From positions 1,243,086-1,307,085 of the forward strand of contig NZ_LGRA01000021.1 of NCBI RefSeq assembly GCF_003116095.1: a stretch of DNA of 64,000 nt. The letters are read 5' to 3'. Shown one piece after another: positions 54,216 to 62,908 of this stretch (position 1 is its first letter; every line of letters starts with the position of its first letter). Source of the DNA: Azospirillum sp. TSO35-2. Its GTDB lineage: Bacteria > Pseudomonadota > Alphaproteobacteria > Azospirillales > Azospirillaceae. The notes beneath the pieces are model-generated. The model did no database searches. It had not been told where the DNA came from and worked only from the letters and a program-made list of their open reading frames with translations. The position numbers and the translations under genes were made by a program.

Positions 54216-55298
54216 ATGGCGCTGGCAATGACCCAGCCGAAGCTCGACCTGCTGTCGGTCCTGGTGGTGGAGGACAGCGGCTTCATCCGCTCGGTCCTGA
54301 CGGCGACGCTGCGCGCCATCGGCATCGGCCACGCCCATGCGGTGGCGAGCGGCGCCGATGCGATCCGCTGGCTGGAGGAGCGCCGCGCGGCGCTGCCGCC
54401 GGGCGCGGCGCCGGTCGACCTGATCCTGTCCGACCTGGTGATGCCCGAGGTCAACGGGCTGATGCTGCTGCGCTGGATCCGCTACAGTCCCAAGAGCCCC
54501 GACAAGTTCCTGCCGGTGCTGATGCTGTCGGGCGCGGCCGACCGCCAGTATGTCGAGCAGGCGCGCGACCTTGGCGCCACCGACTTCATCGCCAAGCCGT
54601 TCTCCGCCCACACCATCGCCAGCCGGCTGCTGTTCGCCATTGCCCGGCCGCGCCGTTTCGTGCTGGCCAAGGGCTATTTCGGCCCCGACCGCCGCCGCGC
54701 CGACAAGCCGGTCGCCATGGATTGCCGGACGACGATGCCGTCGGAAATCCTGGTGGTGCACAGCGCGTCGAAGGCGCGGGGGATCGACCGTTTCCCGGTG
54801 ATCTATTTCGACCTGCCCAACCGGCTGGGCGCCAAGGCCGGGCTGACCCCGCGCGAGCCGGTGCCGACCCTGCCGCCCGAGGTGCTGGCCGCCGCCGAGG
54901 AGGAGATCATGAACCGCGCCGGCGACTATGCCGTGTGGATCGGCGCGGAGGTGGACGAGATGGGCCGCCGCGTCGACCGCCTGCCCCGCGACCCCGAGGC
55001 GGTTCCCGGCCTGCTGGCCCACATCAACCGCTCCGCCCACGAGATGCGCGGGCAGGGCGGCATCTTCGGCTATCCCCTGATCACCCTGATCGCCAAGTCG
55101 CTGTACGAGGCGACGCGGGGCGGGCAGACGGTGACCGCCAACGAGCACCTGCTGTTCAAGGCGCATGTCGACGCCATCCGCGCCGTGATGTCCGGCCGCG
55201 TCAGCGGCGACGGCGGCGCCACCGGCAAGCAACTGCTGGCCTCGCTGGACGTGGCGAAGCGGAAATACGCCAAGGCGGCGGAGGCGGGCGGGGGGTGA
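54216..55298 (+). CDS. response regulator with C-terminal Hpt-like domain
   Basis: A 360-residue protein. The receiver has VLVVEDSGFIRSVL, Asp in LILSDLVMPEVNGL and Lys in FIAKPFSAH. A middle segment follows (YFGPDRRRAD, typical of a family of alphaproteobacterial regulators). The C-terminal helical region has NRSAHEMRGQGGIFGYPL, whose His and Gly spacing resemble a histidine phosphotransfer domain. It may pass phosphate internally. Other possible starts are GTG 54195 and ATG 54228. Confidence 0.85.
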   Translation: MALAMTQPKLDLLSVLVVEDSGFIRSVLTATLRAIGIGHAHAVASGADAIRWLEERRAALPPGAAPVDLILSDLVMPEVNGLMLLRWIRYSPKSPDKFLPVLMLSGAADRQYVEQARDLGATDFIAKPFSAHTIASRLLFAIARPRRFVLAKGYFGPDRRRADKPVAMDCRTTMPSEILVVHSASKARGIDRFPVIYFDLPNRLGAKAGLTPREPVPTLPPEVLAAAEEEIMNRAGDYAVWIGAEVDEMGRRVDRLPRDPEAVPGLLAHINRSAHEMRGQGGIFGYPLITLIAKSLYEATRGGQTVTANEHLLFKAHVDAIRAVMSGRVSGDGGATGKQLLASLDVAKRKYAKAAEAGGG

Positions 55299-55370
55299 GG
55301 AGCGTGGCCGCCGCTTGAACCGGCAAGTCCGTCCGCATATGCATAATTTATGTATTTTGGAGGGCGGACC

Positions 55371-55625
55371 ATGCAGCGATTCACCGCGCTGGATCTCCAG
55401 CGCAAGCTCGGACCGGTGCAGGAGGCGGCGTTGCGGGAACCGGTGGCGATCACCCACCATGGCCGCGACCGCCTGGTCATGATGGCGGCCGACGAATACG
55501 CCCGGCTGAAGCGCCGCGACAAGATGGTCGTCGCGGCCGAGGATATTCCCGACGACTTCCTGTCCGCTCTTGAAGCCCCTTACACAGACGCCGAGCAGTC
55601 CGCGCTTGATGGGGAGATCACCTGA
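55371..55625 (+). CDS. Phd/YefM-type antitoxin
   Basis: Type II antitoxin of 84 residues. The N-terminal DNA-binding Phd fold reads FTALDLQRKLGPVQEAAL ... REPVAITHHGRDRLVMMAAD. The C-terminal acidic tail (DIPDDFLSALEAPYTDAEQS) should neutralise the toxin. A strong GGAGGGCGG site precedes the ATG. The short AT-rich stretch at 55337-55360 is probably the autoregulated promoter. It directly abuts the toxin gene. Confidence 0.88.
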   Translation: MQRFTALDLQRKLGPVQEAALREPVAITHHGRDRLVMMAADEYARLKRRDKMVVAAEDIPDDFLSALEAPYTDAEQSALDGEIT

Positions 55626-56045
55626 TTGCGGATCCCCGATCCGAAGCCCGGCCTGGTGTTTCGGTATGCCTACACGTGGAAGGACCAGCCGAGCGGCACG
55701 GGGAAGGACCGGCCGCCCTGTCTGGTGGTCGCCATCCGAGGAGACGGCCGGGAAACCCGGGTCGTCATCGTGCCGATCACCCATTCGCCACCCGCCGCGG
55801 ATGTGGCGGCAATCGAAATCCCGCCCGCCGTCAAGGACAGGCTCGGCCTCGACGGCGACCGCTCCTGGATCATCCTGACCGAAGCCAACATCGACGTCTG
55901 GCCGTCACCCGACCTGCGACCAATTCCCGGCAAGCCGGACCACGTCGCCTATGGTCTGCTTCCCTTGGCGCTGACCAACCGCATCCGCGAACAGATCGCC
56001 CGCGCAATGCGCGAGAAGCGGCTCCGAACGTTGCGGCGCGAATGA
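55626..56045 (+). CDS. PemK/MazF-like toxin
   Basis: A toxin of 139 residues with a MazF-like beta-barrel pattern: IPDPKPGLVFRYAYTW, the RPPCLVVAIRGDGRETRVVIV core strands and WIILTEANIDVWPS. MazF-type toxins are mRNA interferases; that activity is inferred. The start is TTG, placed immediately after the antitoxin stop (TGATTG), so translation is coupled and weak, which keeps toxin below antitoxin. Confidence 0.8.
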   Translation: MRIPDPKPGLVFRYAYTWKDQPSGTGKDRPPCLVVAIRGDGRETRVVIVPITHSPPAADVAAIEIPPAVKDRLGLDGDRSWIILTEANIDVWPSPDLRPIPGKPDHVAYGLLPLALTNRIREQIARAMREKRLRTLRRE

Positions 56046-56084
56046 CAAGCGGACCGGAGTTGCTCCCGGCCGCCGCCGTCCACC

Positions 56085-58157
56085 TCACGCCGCGCGGATT
56101 TGGGTGATGAACGTCGTCACGTCGGTCCGCAGCGCGTCGGCGTTGCTCTTCAGCGCTTCGGCCATCGACAGCACGTCGCGGGCCATCTCGCCGGCCTGAC
56201 CGGCTTGGGCGCCGACCACGGCGGCGCTGTGGGAGACCTCGTTGGTGCCGTCGGCGGCTTGGCGGACGTTGCGGCCGATCTCGGCGGTGGCGGCGTTCTG
56301 CTCCTCGACCGCGGCGGCGACGGCGGAGATGTTTTCCTCGATGCGGGTGACGATCGTGCCGATGTTGCTGATCGACGCCACGGTGTGGGTGGTGGCGCTC
56401 TGGATCTCGGCGACCTTGGCGGTGATGTCCTCCGTCGCCCGGGCGGTCTGGGCGGCCAGCGCCTTCACCTCGCCGGCGACGACGGCGAAGCCCTTGCCGG
56501 CTTCACCGGCCCGCGCCGCCTCGATGGTGGCGTTCAGCGCCAGCAGGTTGGTCTGCTGGGCGATGCTCTGGATCAGGCCGACGATGTCGTCGACCTGCCG
56601 CGCGGCCTCGTTCAGGTCGCCGATGATGGCGGCGGCCTTGCCGACGTCGGCGACGGCCTGTTCGGCCATGGCGGTCGACCCGGCCATCTGGCGACCGATC
56701 TCGGCGATGGAGGCGGCCAGTTCCTCCGACGCGGCGGCGACCGCCTGCACGTTGTCCGACGCGCTCTCCGACGCGCGGGCGACCGACAGGACGTGCTGTT
56801 CGGTGTCGGACGCGATGCCGCTCATCCGGCCGGCGTTGCCGCGCAGCCCGTTGGCGGAGCCGGCGAGCCGGTCGACCACGCCCTCCACATGGGCATCGAA
56901 GTCCCGGACCAGCCGCTCGACCCGTTCGGCGTGGCGGAGCCGTTCCTCCTGGTTGCGGGTCTGCTCGGCGGCCAACTGGTCGGCGCGGGCGAGGCTGCGG
57001 CGGAACTGGTCCAGGCTGCGGGCCATGGCGCCCAACTCGTCCGCGCGCTCCGCCCCGACGATGATCAGGTCGCGCTCGCCATTCTCCAGCCGGGCCATGT
57101 CGGCGTTCAGCCGGGCGATCGGGCGGGTGATGTTGCGGGCGACGACGACGGCGGTCAGCGTCATCGCCGTGACCAGCAGCAGCACGCCGGCCAGGACCGC
57201 GGTCAGGTGGGTCATCGCCTCCCGCGCGTCGTGGCGGGCCAGGGCGATCAGGTCGTCGGCGACCCGGGTTTCGACGGTGCGCAGCATGTCGATGGTCGCG
57301 GTGATGGTGTCGAACCAGACGCCGGCGTCCACCCCCTGGTTGCCGGCGCCATAGGCGGAGGCGACGCCGATCCGCCGCATCCGCTCGACCTCCTCCACCG
57401 CCTTGCCGGCGACGGTCTGGTCGTAGAACCGGGCCTGCTCCGGCGTCAGCTTCGCCTTCAGGCCGTTCATCATCGCCTTGTATTCGCCGTTCAGCTCGAT
57501 GAAGCGCTCGTGGGCGTCGTTGGGGAAGCGGTCCTTGCGGAAGGCGCCGCCGCCGACGGCGCGCTGCTGTCCCAGCCGTTCCTTGGCCTCCGACAGCGCG
57601 ACCAGGGCGTCGGCGGCGCGGAACTGGTCGGGGTCGGCCGACGCCATCCGCGCCTGCGACGCGGCGTCGAGCAGCGTGGCGATCAGCGCGGTGTAGTTCT
57701 TCACCACCTCCATCGACGACTGGCTCATGCCGTTCACGCCCGCGCGCATCGCGGACAGCTGTGACAACGTGGTGCGGGCGCCCACCATGCTGTCGCGCAG
57801 ATGGGTGTCGCTGAAGCGGGCCTCGTCGAACTGGGGCGTCAGCTCGGCCAGCCTCTGGTCGGTCAGCGTGCGCACCGCCTCCATGCGTCCGCGGTCCTGC
57901 TCCAGCTTGCCGCCGAGGAAGATCGAGGAGGAGCCGCGCTCCTTCTGGAGTTCATGGACGAGGGCGGTCATCCCGACCGACAGGCGGGTGACGGATTCCA
58001 GATCCTTGGCCCGGCGGCTGACCTCGTACTGATCCCACACCAGCAGCGCGGAGAGGACCACGACCCCGGCCATCGGCACGGACAGCGCCAGCGCCAGCTT
58101 CCGGGTGAAGCGCATGTTGCCGAGAAAGCCGTCGGCGGCCTTCAGAAGCGAAACCAT
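56085..58157 (-). CDS. methyl-accepting chemotaxis protein with NIT sensor domain
   Basis: A 690-residue transducer. TM1 is about 20-42; a large periplasmic NIT (nitrate/nitrite-sensing type) domain carries the motif LVHELQKERGSSSIFLGG. TM2 is about 317-340, then HAMP (ITRPIARLNADMARLENGE). The MCP signalling hairpin tip contains IQSIAQQTNLLALNATIEAA (about 527-550). There is no C-terminal CheR-binding pentapeptide. ATG 58157 is chosen because GGAG lies nine bases upstream. A CtrA-like half site lies 90 bp upstream. Confidence 0.94.
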   Translation of the reverse strand: MVSLLKAADGFLGNMRFTRKLALALSVPMAGVVVLSALLVWDQYEVSRRAKDLESVTRLSVGMTALVHELQKERGSSSIFLGGKLEQDRGRMEAVRTLTDQRLAELTPQFDEARFSDTHLRDSMVGARTTLSQLSAMRAGVNGMSQSSMEVVKNYTALIATLLDAASQARMASADPDQFRAADALVALSEAKERLGQQRAVGGGAFRKDRFPNDAHERFIELNGEYKAMMNGLKAKLTPEQARFYDQTVAGKAVEEVERMRRIGVASAYGAGNQGVDAGVWFDTITATIDMLRTVETRVADDLIALARHDAREAMTHLTAVLAGVLLLVTAMTLTAVVVARNITRPIARLNADMARLENGERDLIIVGAERADELGAMARSLDQFRRSLARADQLAAEQTRNQEERLRHAERVERLVRDFDAHVEGVVDRLAGSANGLRGNAGRMSGIASDTEQHVLSVARASESASDNVQAVAAASEELAASIAEIGRQMAGSTAMAEQAVADVGKAAAIIGDLNEAARQVDDIVGLIQSIAQQTNLLALNATIEAARAGEAGKGFAVVAGEVKALAAQTARATEDITAKVAEIQSATTHTVASISNIGTIVTRIEENISAVAAAVEEQNAATAEIGRNVRQAADGTNEVSHSAAVVGAQAGQAGEMARDVLSMAEALKSNADALRTDVTTFITQIRAA

Positions 58158-58504
58158 CTCACACATCTCCAGCGTATCGAGCCGTCGGTCCGGACCGTTG
58201 GTGATGACGGAGCGACCGCAGCGGCAATGGTATCGGTGCAGAAGGGTTAAGACACAGTTAGGTTTAACCACGATAGGAGTTGGCGCACCCTTAGGGTGAA
58301 AAACCCGGACGCCGTCCCACCGTGAACCCACCCGTCGCCCCGGAATCCGGCCGGCTTTGGCGACGCTGCGGCCAAACCGCCACGGTTGCGGCGTGCCGGT
58401 GAAATTTGCCTCGCTTCCGTCGCGTCGCGGCGGTAGAACGTCAATCCCGGTCCGCAGGTCTCTTGGGTTCGTGGCGTGGCCGGTAGCGGTCTTCCGGAGC
58501 GTCC
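58158..58504. other. divergent intergenic region, chemoreceptor / aminotransferase
   Basis: 347 bp with promoters for both neighbours. It contains GGTTAA / TTAACC (58245-58269), overlapping a TTAA-N7-TTAG CtrA-like half site (58247-58261), and a CACCC-TTA-GGGTG inverted repeat around 58285-58300. No gene was found. Confidence 0.5.
58247..58261. promoter_or_regulatory. CtrA-like site upstream of NIT chemoreceptor
   Basis: TTAAGACACAGTTAG fits TTAA-N7-TTAA with one mismatch. It is about 90 bp upstream of the chemoreceptor ATG. CtrA controls motility and chemotaxis genes in many alphaproteobacteria. Confidence 0.4.
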
Positions 58505-59779
58505 ATGTCCAACACCGAATTCCATCGCATCAAGCGCCTGCCGCCCTACGTCTTCGCCGAAGTGAACGCGATGAAGGCGCGAGCCCGAGCTAACGGCGCC
58601 GACATCATCGACCTCGGCATGGGCAATCCCGACCAGGCGACCCCGCAGCACATCGTCGACAAGCTGGTCGAGGCCGTGCGCGATCCGAAGACGCACCGCT
58701 ACTCGAACTCCCGCGGCATCCCCGGCCTGCGCAAGGCGCATGCGGCCTATTACAAGCGCCGCTTCAACGTCGACATCGACCCCGAGACCGAGTGCATCGT
58801 CACCATCGGGTCGAAGGAGGGGCTGGCCAACCTCGCCCAGGCGATCACCAGCCCGGGCGACATCATCCTGGTGCCGAACCCCAGCTACCCGATCCATCCG
58901 TTCGGCTTCATCCTGGCCGGCGCCTCGGTGCGCCACCTGCCGGTCGGCATGGAGAACGGGGCGTCGACCGACATCGACAGCTTCATGATCATGCTGGAGC
59001 GCGCGGTGCGCCACAGCGTGCCGAAGCCGCTGGCGCTGGTGCTGAACTACCCGTCGAACCCGACGGCCGAGGTGGTCGGGCTGGATTTCTACCGCCCGAT
59101 CGTCGAGTTCTGCCGCAAGCACGGCATCTACATCCTGTCGGATCTGGCCTACGCCGAGATCTTCTTCGACGGCAACCCGCCGCCGTCGATCCTGGAGATC
59201 CCGGAAGCGCGCGAGATCGCGGTGGAATTCACCTCGATGTCGAAGACCTATTCGATGGCCGGCTGGCGCATCGGCTTCGCCAGCGGCAACAAGACGCTGA
59301 TCACCGCGCTGGCCCGCATCAAGTCGTACCTGGACTACGGCGCCTTCACCCCGATCCAGGTCGCCGCCGCCGCCGCGCTGAACGGCCCGCAGGATTGCGT
59401 GCAGCAGGTCCGCGACATGTACCGGCAGCGCCGCGACGTGATGATCGAGGGACTGGCCGCCGCCGGGTGGGAGGTTCCGTCGCCCGCCGCGTCGATGTTC
59501 GCCTGGGCGCCGATCCCGCCGCAGTTCGCCCATCTCGGCTCGCTGGAATTCTCCAAGCTGCTGCTCCAGCAGGCGGAGGTCGCGGTGGCGCCGGGCATCG
59601 GCTTCGGCGAGTACGGCGACGGCCACGTCCGTCTGGCGATGGTGGAGAACATCCACCGCATCCGTCAGGCGACCCGCAACATCAAGGAGTTCTTCCGCTC
59701 CAACGCCGCCGGTGCGGCGGCGAGCCAGGACCCCGACGCCCGCGCCGCCCTTCTGGACTCCGAGAAAGCGAAAGCCTGA
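58505..59779 (+). CDS. alanine transaminase (AlaC-like aminotransferase)
   Basis: Class I/II PLP aminotransferase of 424 residues, most like AlaC-type glutamate-pyruvate transaminases. Substrate and PLP motifs: LGMGNPDQATP, NYPSNPTAEV, SDLAYAEIFFDG and the PLP lysine near residue 247 in SMSKTYSMAGWRIG. A short Ala-rich tail follows the domain. The stop overlaps the hom start, so the two are one operon; the linkage to hom is conserved in alphaproteobacteria. Confidence 0.94.
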   Translation: MSNTEFHRIKRLPPYVFAEVNAMKARARANGADIIDLGMGNPDQATPQHIVDKLVEAVRDPKTHRYSNSRGIPGLRKAHAAYYKRRFNVDIDPETECIVTIGSKEGLANLAQAITSPGDIILVPNPSYPIHPFGFILAGASVRHLPVGMENGASTDIDSFMIMLERAVRHSVPKPLALVLNYPSNPTAEVVGLDFYRPIVEFCRKHGIYILSDLAYAEIFFDGNPPPSILEIPEAREIAVEFTSMSKTYSMAGWRIGFASGNKTLITALARIKSYLDYGAFTPIQVAAAAALNGPQDCVQQVRDMYRQRRDVMIEGLAAAGWEVPSPAASMFAWAPIPPQFAHLGSLEFSKLLLQQAEVAVAPGIGFGEYGDGHVRLAMVENIHRIRQATRNIKEFFRSNAAGAAASQDPDARAALLDSEKAKA

Positions 59780-61083
59780 TGCCGAACGCCCAGCACGCCC
59801 CCCTCAAAATCGCCGTCGCCGGCCTCGGTACGGTCGGCGCCGGCGTCCTGAAGCTGCTGGAGACGCAAGGTCCGCTGATCGAACAGCGTTGCGGCCGCCG
59901 GATCGAGGTGGTGGCCGTTAGCGCCCGCTCCAAGGGGAAGGACCGCGGTGTCGACCTGTCCCGCGTGCAGTGGTTCGACGATCCGGTGGCGATGGCCGCC
60001 GGATCCGACGCCGACCTGATCGTCGAGCTGATCGGCGGTTCGGAAGGGCCGGCGCGCGACACCGTCGCCACCGCGCTGGAAACCGGCAAGCATGTCGTCA
60101 CCGCCAACAAGGCGCTGCTGGCCGTCCACGGCACCGACATCGCCCGCAAGGCCGAAGCGCGCGGCCTGACCGTCGCGTTCGAGGCGGCGGTGGCCGGCGG
60201 CATCCCGATCATCAAGGGGCTGCGCGAAGGGCTGGCGGCCAACCGGGTGTCGGAGATCCACGGCATCCTGAACGGCACCTGCAACTACATCCTGACCGAG
60301 ATGCGCACCACCGGCCGCGATTTCGCGGACGTGCTGGCCGACGCGCAGGCGCTGGGCTACGCCGAGGCCGATCCCAGCTTCGACATCGACGGGGTGGACG
60401 CGGCGCACAAGCTGGCGATCCTCGCTTCGGTGGCCTTCGGGACGCCGGTCGATTTCGCCGCGATCCACATCGAGGGCATCCGGCAGGTCGCCGCCGTCGA
60501 TTTCGACTACGCCGACCAGCTGGGCTTCCGCATCAAGCTGCTGGGCATCGCCCGGCGCACCGACGCCGGGGTCGAGCAGCGCGTGCACCCCTGCATGGTG
60601 CCGAAGACCGCGCCGATCGCTTCGGTCGACGGGGTGTTCAACGCCGTGGTGGCGCAGGCCGACTTCGCCGACCGCGTGCTGTTCGTCGGCCGCGGCGCCG
60701 GGGCCGGGCCGACCGCCTCGGCCGTGGTCGCCGACCTGATCGACGTCGCCCGCGGTCGTTCGACCCCGACCTTCGGCGTTCCGGCCGATACCCTGGGCGC
60801 CGCCACGCCGTCGCCGATGGAATCGCGCCGGGGGTCGTACTACGTCCGCCTGATGGTCGTGGACCGCCCCGGTGTGATAGCGGATATCGCAGCGGCGATG
60901 CGCGACCAGAACGTCTCCATGGAGCAGTTCCTTCAGCGTGGCCGCTCGCCGGGCGAAGGCGTTCCGGTGGTCCTCACCACCCATGACACCGACGAGGCGG
61001 CCATGCAGCGCGCGCTTGCGACCATCGCGGCCAGCGACAACGTGCTGGAGCCGCCGCGGATGATTCGGATCGAGCAGTTCTGA
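59779..61083 (+). CDS. hom: homoserine dehydrogenase
   Basis: Reduces aspartate semialdehyde to homoserine for threonine and methionine (434 residues). The NAD(P) site is AVAGLGTVGAGVL; catalytic and substrate motifs are TANKALLAVHG, AAVAGGIPIIKGLREG, LNGTCNYILTEM and YAEADPSFDIDGVDAAHKL. A C-terminal ACT domain (YVRLMVVDRPGVIADIAAA) implies threonine feedback inhibition. The ATG overlaps the upstream stop (TGATG). Confidence 0.97.
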   Translation: MPNAQHAPLKIAVAGLGTVGAGVLKLLETQGPLIEQRCGRRIEVVAVSARSKGKDRGVDLSRVQWFDDPVAMAAGSDADLIVELIGGSEGPARDTVATALETGKHVVTANKALLAVHGTDIARKAEARGLTVAFEAAVAGGIPIIKGLREGLAANRVSEIHGILNGTCNYILTEMRTTGRDFADVLADAQALGYAEADPSFDIDGVDAAHKLAILASVAFGTPVDFAAIHIEGIRQVAAVDFDYADQLGFRIKLLGIARRTDAGVEQRVHPCMVPKTAPIASVDGVFNAVVAQADFADRVLFVGRGAGAGPTASAVVADLIDVARGRSTPTFGVPADTLGAATPSPMESRRGSYYVRLMVVDRPGVIADIAAAMRDQNVSMEQFLQRGRSPGEGVPVVLTTHDTDEAAMQRALATIAASDNVLEPPRMIRIEQF

Positions 61084-61151
61084 CCGAACCGTTTCCCACC
61101 ATAACCACACGACCGCCTAATTCACGACCGAAGAGTCGGGGGGAGCATACG

Positions 61152-62153
61152 ATGCCTACGTCGCCTACGCATGTCGATCTGTCCAACATGGACCGGAACC
61201 TCGCCCTGGAGGCCGTCCGCGTGACCGAGGCCGCCGCCCTGTCGGCCTCGCTGCTGATGGGCCGCGGCGATGAGAAGCTGGCCGACCAGGCCGCCGTCGA
61301 TGCCATGCGCCAGGCGCTCAACACGCTCTACATCGACGGCACCGTCGTGATCGGCGAGGGCGAGCGCGACGAGGCGCCGATGCTGTACATCGGCGAGAAG
61401 GTCGGCGCCGGCATCGGCCAGGGCCCCAAGGTCGACATCGCGCTCGACCCGCTGGAAGGCACCACCATCTGCGCCACCGGCGGCCCGAACTCGCTGGCCG
61501 TCATCGCCATGGCGGAAGAGGGCGGCTTCCTGAACGCCCCCGACGTCTACATGGACAAGATCGCCGTCGGCGCCGGCCTGCCGGACAACATCGTCGATCT
61601 GGACGAGACGCCGGCCAACAACCTGAAGGCGCTGGCCAAGGCCAAGGGCACCGACGTCGAGGAGCTGCTGGTCTGCATCCTGAACCGTCCGCGCCACGCC
61701 GAGCTGATCGCCCGCGTCCGTGAAGCCGGCGCCCGCATCATGCTGATCAACGACGGCGACGTGTCGGGCGTGATCGCCACCAGCCAGGCCGGCACCGGCG
61801 TCGACATGTATGTCGGCTCCGGCGGTGCGCCGGAAGGCGTGCTGGCGGCCGCGGCGCTGCGCTGCATCGGCGGCCAGTTCCAGGGCCGTCTGCTGTTCCG
61901 CAACGACGACGAGAAGGCCCGCGCCGCCAAGTGGGGCGTCACCGACCTCGACAAGAAGTACAGCCTGAACGAGCTGGCCCATGGCAACGTCATGTTCGCC
62001 GCCACGGGCGTGACCGACGGCGCCATGCTGAAGGGCGTTCGCCGCTTCCCCGGCGGCGCCTACACCCACTCGGTCATCATGCGCTCCAAGTCGGGCACCG
62101 TTCGCTACATCGAGGCACACCACAACCTGTCCCGCAAGGTCAGCGTGAAGTGA
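61152..62153 (+). CDS. glpX: class II fructose-1,6-bisphosphatase
   Basis: Gluconeogenic phosphatase (333 residues) of the GlpX type; in autotrophic relatives it may also act on sedoheptulose bisphosphate. Motifs: VIGEGERDEAPML, ALDPLEGTTICATGGPNSL and INDGDVSGVIATS, the metal and phosphate ligands. It has a GGGGGAG site. It lies 68 bp after hom and is followed by a strong terminator. Confidence 0.96.
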   Translation: MPTSPTHVDLSNMDRNLALEAVRVTEAAALSASLLMGRGDEKLADQAAVDAMRQALNTLYIDGTVVIGEGERDEAPMLYIGEKVGAGIGQGPKVDIALDPLEGTTICATGGPNSLAVIAMAEEGGFLNAPDVYMDKIAVGAGLPDNIVDLDETPANNLKALAKAKGTDVEELLVCILNRPRHAELIARVREAGARIMLINDGDVSGVIATSQAGTGVDMYVGSGGAPEGVLAAAALRCIGGQFQGRLLFRNDDEKARAAKWGVTDLDKKYSLNELAHGNVMFAATGVTDGAMLKGVRRFPGGAYTHSVIMRSKSGTVRYIEAHHNLSRKVSVK

Positions 62154-62183
62154 TCGCTCCGTAACGGACCGGTTTTGTCGCCG

Positions 62184-62217
62184 AAAAGGCGCGCGGGATT
62201 GCCCCGCGCGCCTTTTT
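62184..62217 (+). terminator. glpX terminator
   Basis: Stem AAAAGGCGCGCGGG / CCCGCGCGCCTTTT with a 5-nt loop and a T run. It ends the aminotransferase-hom-glpX transcript. Confidence 0.93.
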
Positions 62218-62410
62218 TCTTGCCCGGGGTCCGGCCCGACGCCGTGGGACCGTCCACCCGGAGCGCCATCCCGCATTGATACGCCTACGAATGTTCTATC
62301 GAATTCCCGCAGGGCTGCCGCCGCCGCGCCGCAGGCGGTGGATCATTGATTTCGCGCGGGCACAATGCAAAATACGCTCATGTAATGGACGCCAAGCGCG
62401 GGAGATCATC

Positions 62411-62632
62411 ATGGCTTATTCTTCGATCCAATCAACGTCCGGTGAACTGTTTGACGCCGGAACAAAGGAAAACACCTTCTTTCAGCGGATCGTTCATTGG
62501 TTCCGCGAGCGTGCTGATCTTCGCCAAGCCGAATATGAGCTGACCAACATGTCCGACGCCGAACTGTCCGACATCGGACTGACCCGCGGCGAGATCCACG
62601 CCGCCGTCCGCTGCGGCCGCATCGGCGACTGA
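62411..62632 (+). CDS. DUF1127 small protein
   Basis: A 73-residue protein. The C-terminal half is the DUF1127 motif (FRERADLRQAEYELTNM, SDAELSDIGLTRGEIHAA). Such alphaproteobacterial proteins take part in RNA turnover, small-RNA maturation and phosphate or stress responses. The start is set by GGAGATCATC upstream. The gene has its own transcript, between two terminators. Confidence 0.92.
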   Translation: MAYSSIQSTSGELFDAGTKENTFFQRIVHWFRERADLRQAEYELTNMSDAELSDIGLTRGEIHAAVRCGRIGD

Positions 62633-62684
62633 TGCCCGTCCATGGCAGCGCCACCGCTTTCGAACGGCGGGATGGGCGTCCACG

Positions 62685-62715
62685 AAAAGCCCCGGGGGTA
62701 TCCGCCGGGGCTTTC
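62685..62715 (+). terminator. DUF1127 terminator
   Basis: Stem AAAAGCCCCGG / CCGGGGCTTT with a 10-nt loop, about 50 bp after the stop; only a short T tract. Confidence 0.8.
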
Positions 62716-62908
62716 GCACATGCACCCTTCCGTCATCCGCCCGGCCGATCAGCGGACCTGGATACCTGCCCATGCGGCGCATATGCATGGGAAAGGTTGC
62801 GTGCTGCAGCATAGTTATGGTTAATGCCCGTTAACATTAATCCCCGCTCTGTTTAGAAACGGAAACGGGGCGCCTTCGGGAACCCCATCCGCCGAGAGCC
62901 CTGGTCGC

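Noticed and set aside
62821..62840. CtrA site before the hybrid kinase
   Set aside because: TTAATGCCCGTTAA has a 6-base spacer, not 7, so it misses the consensus spacing.
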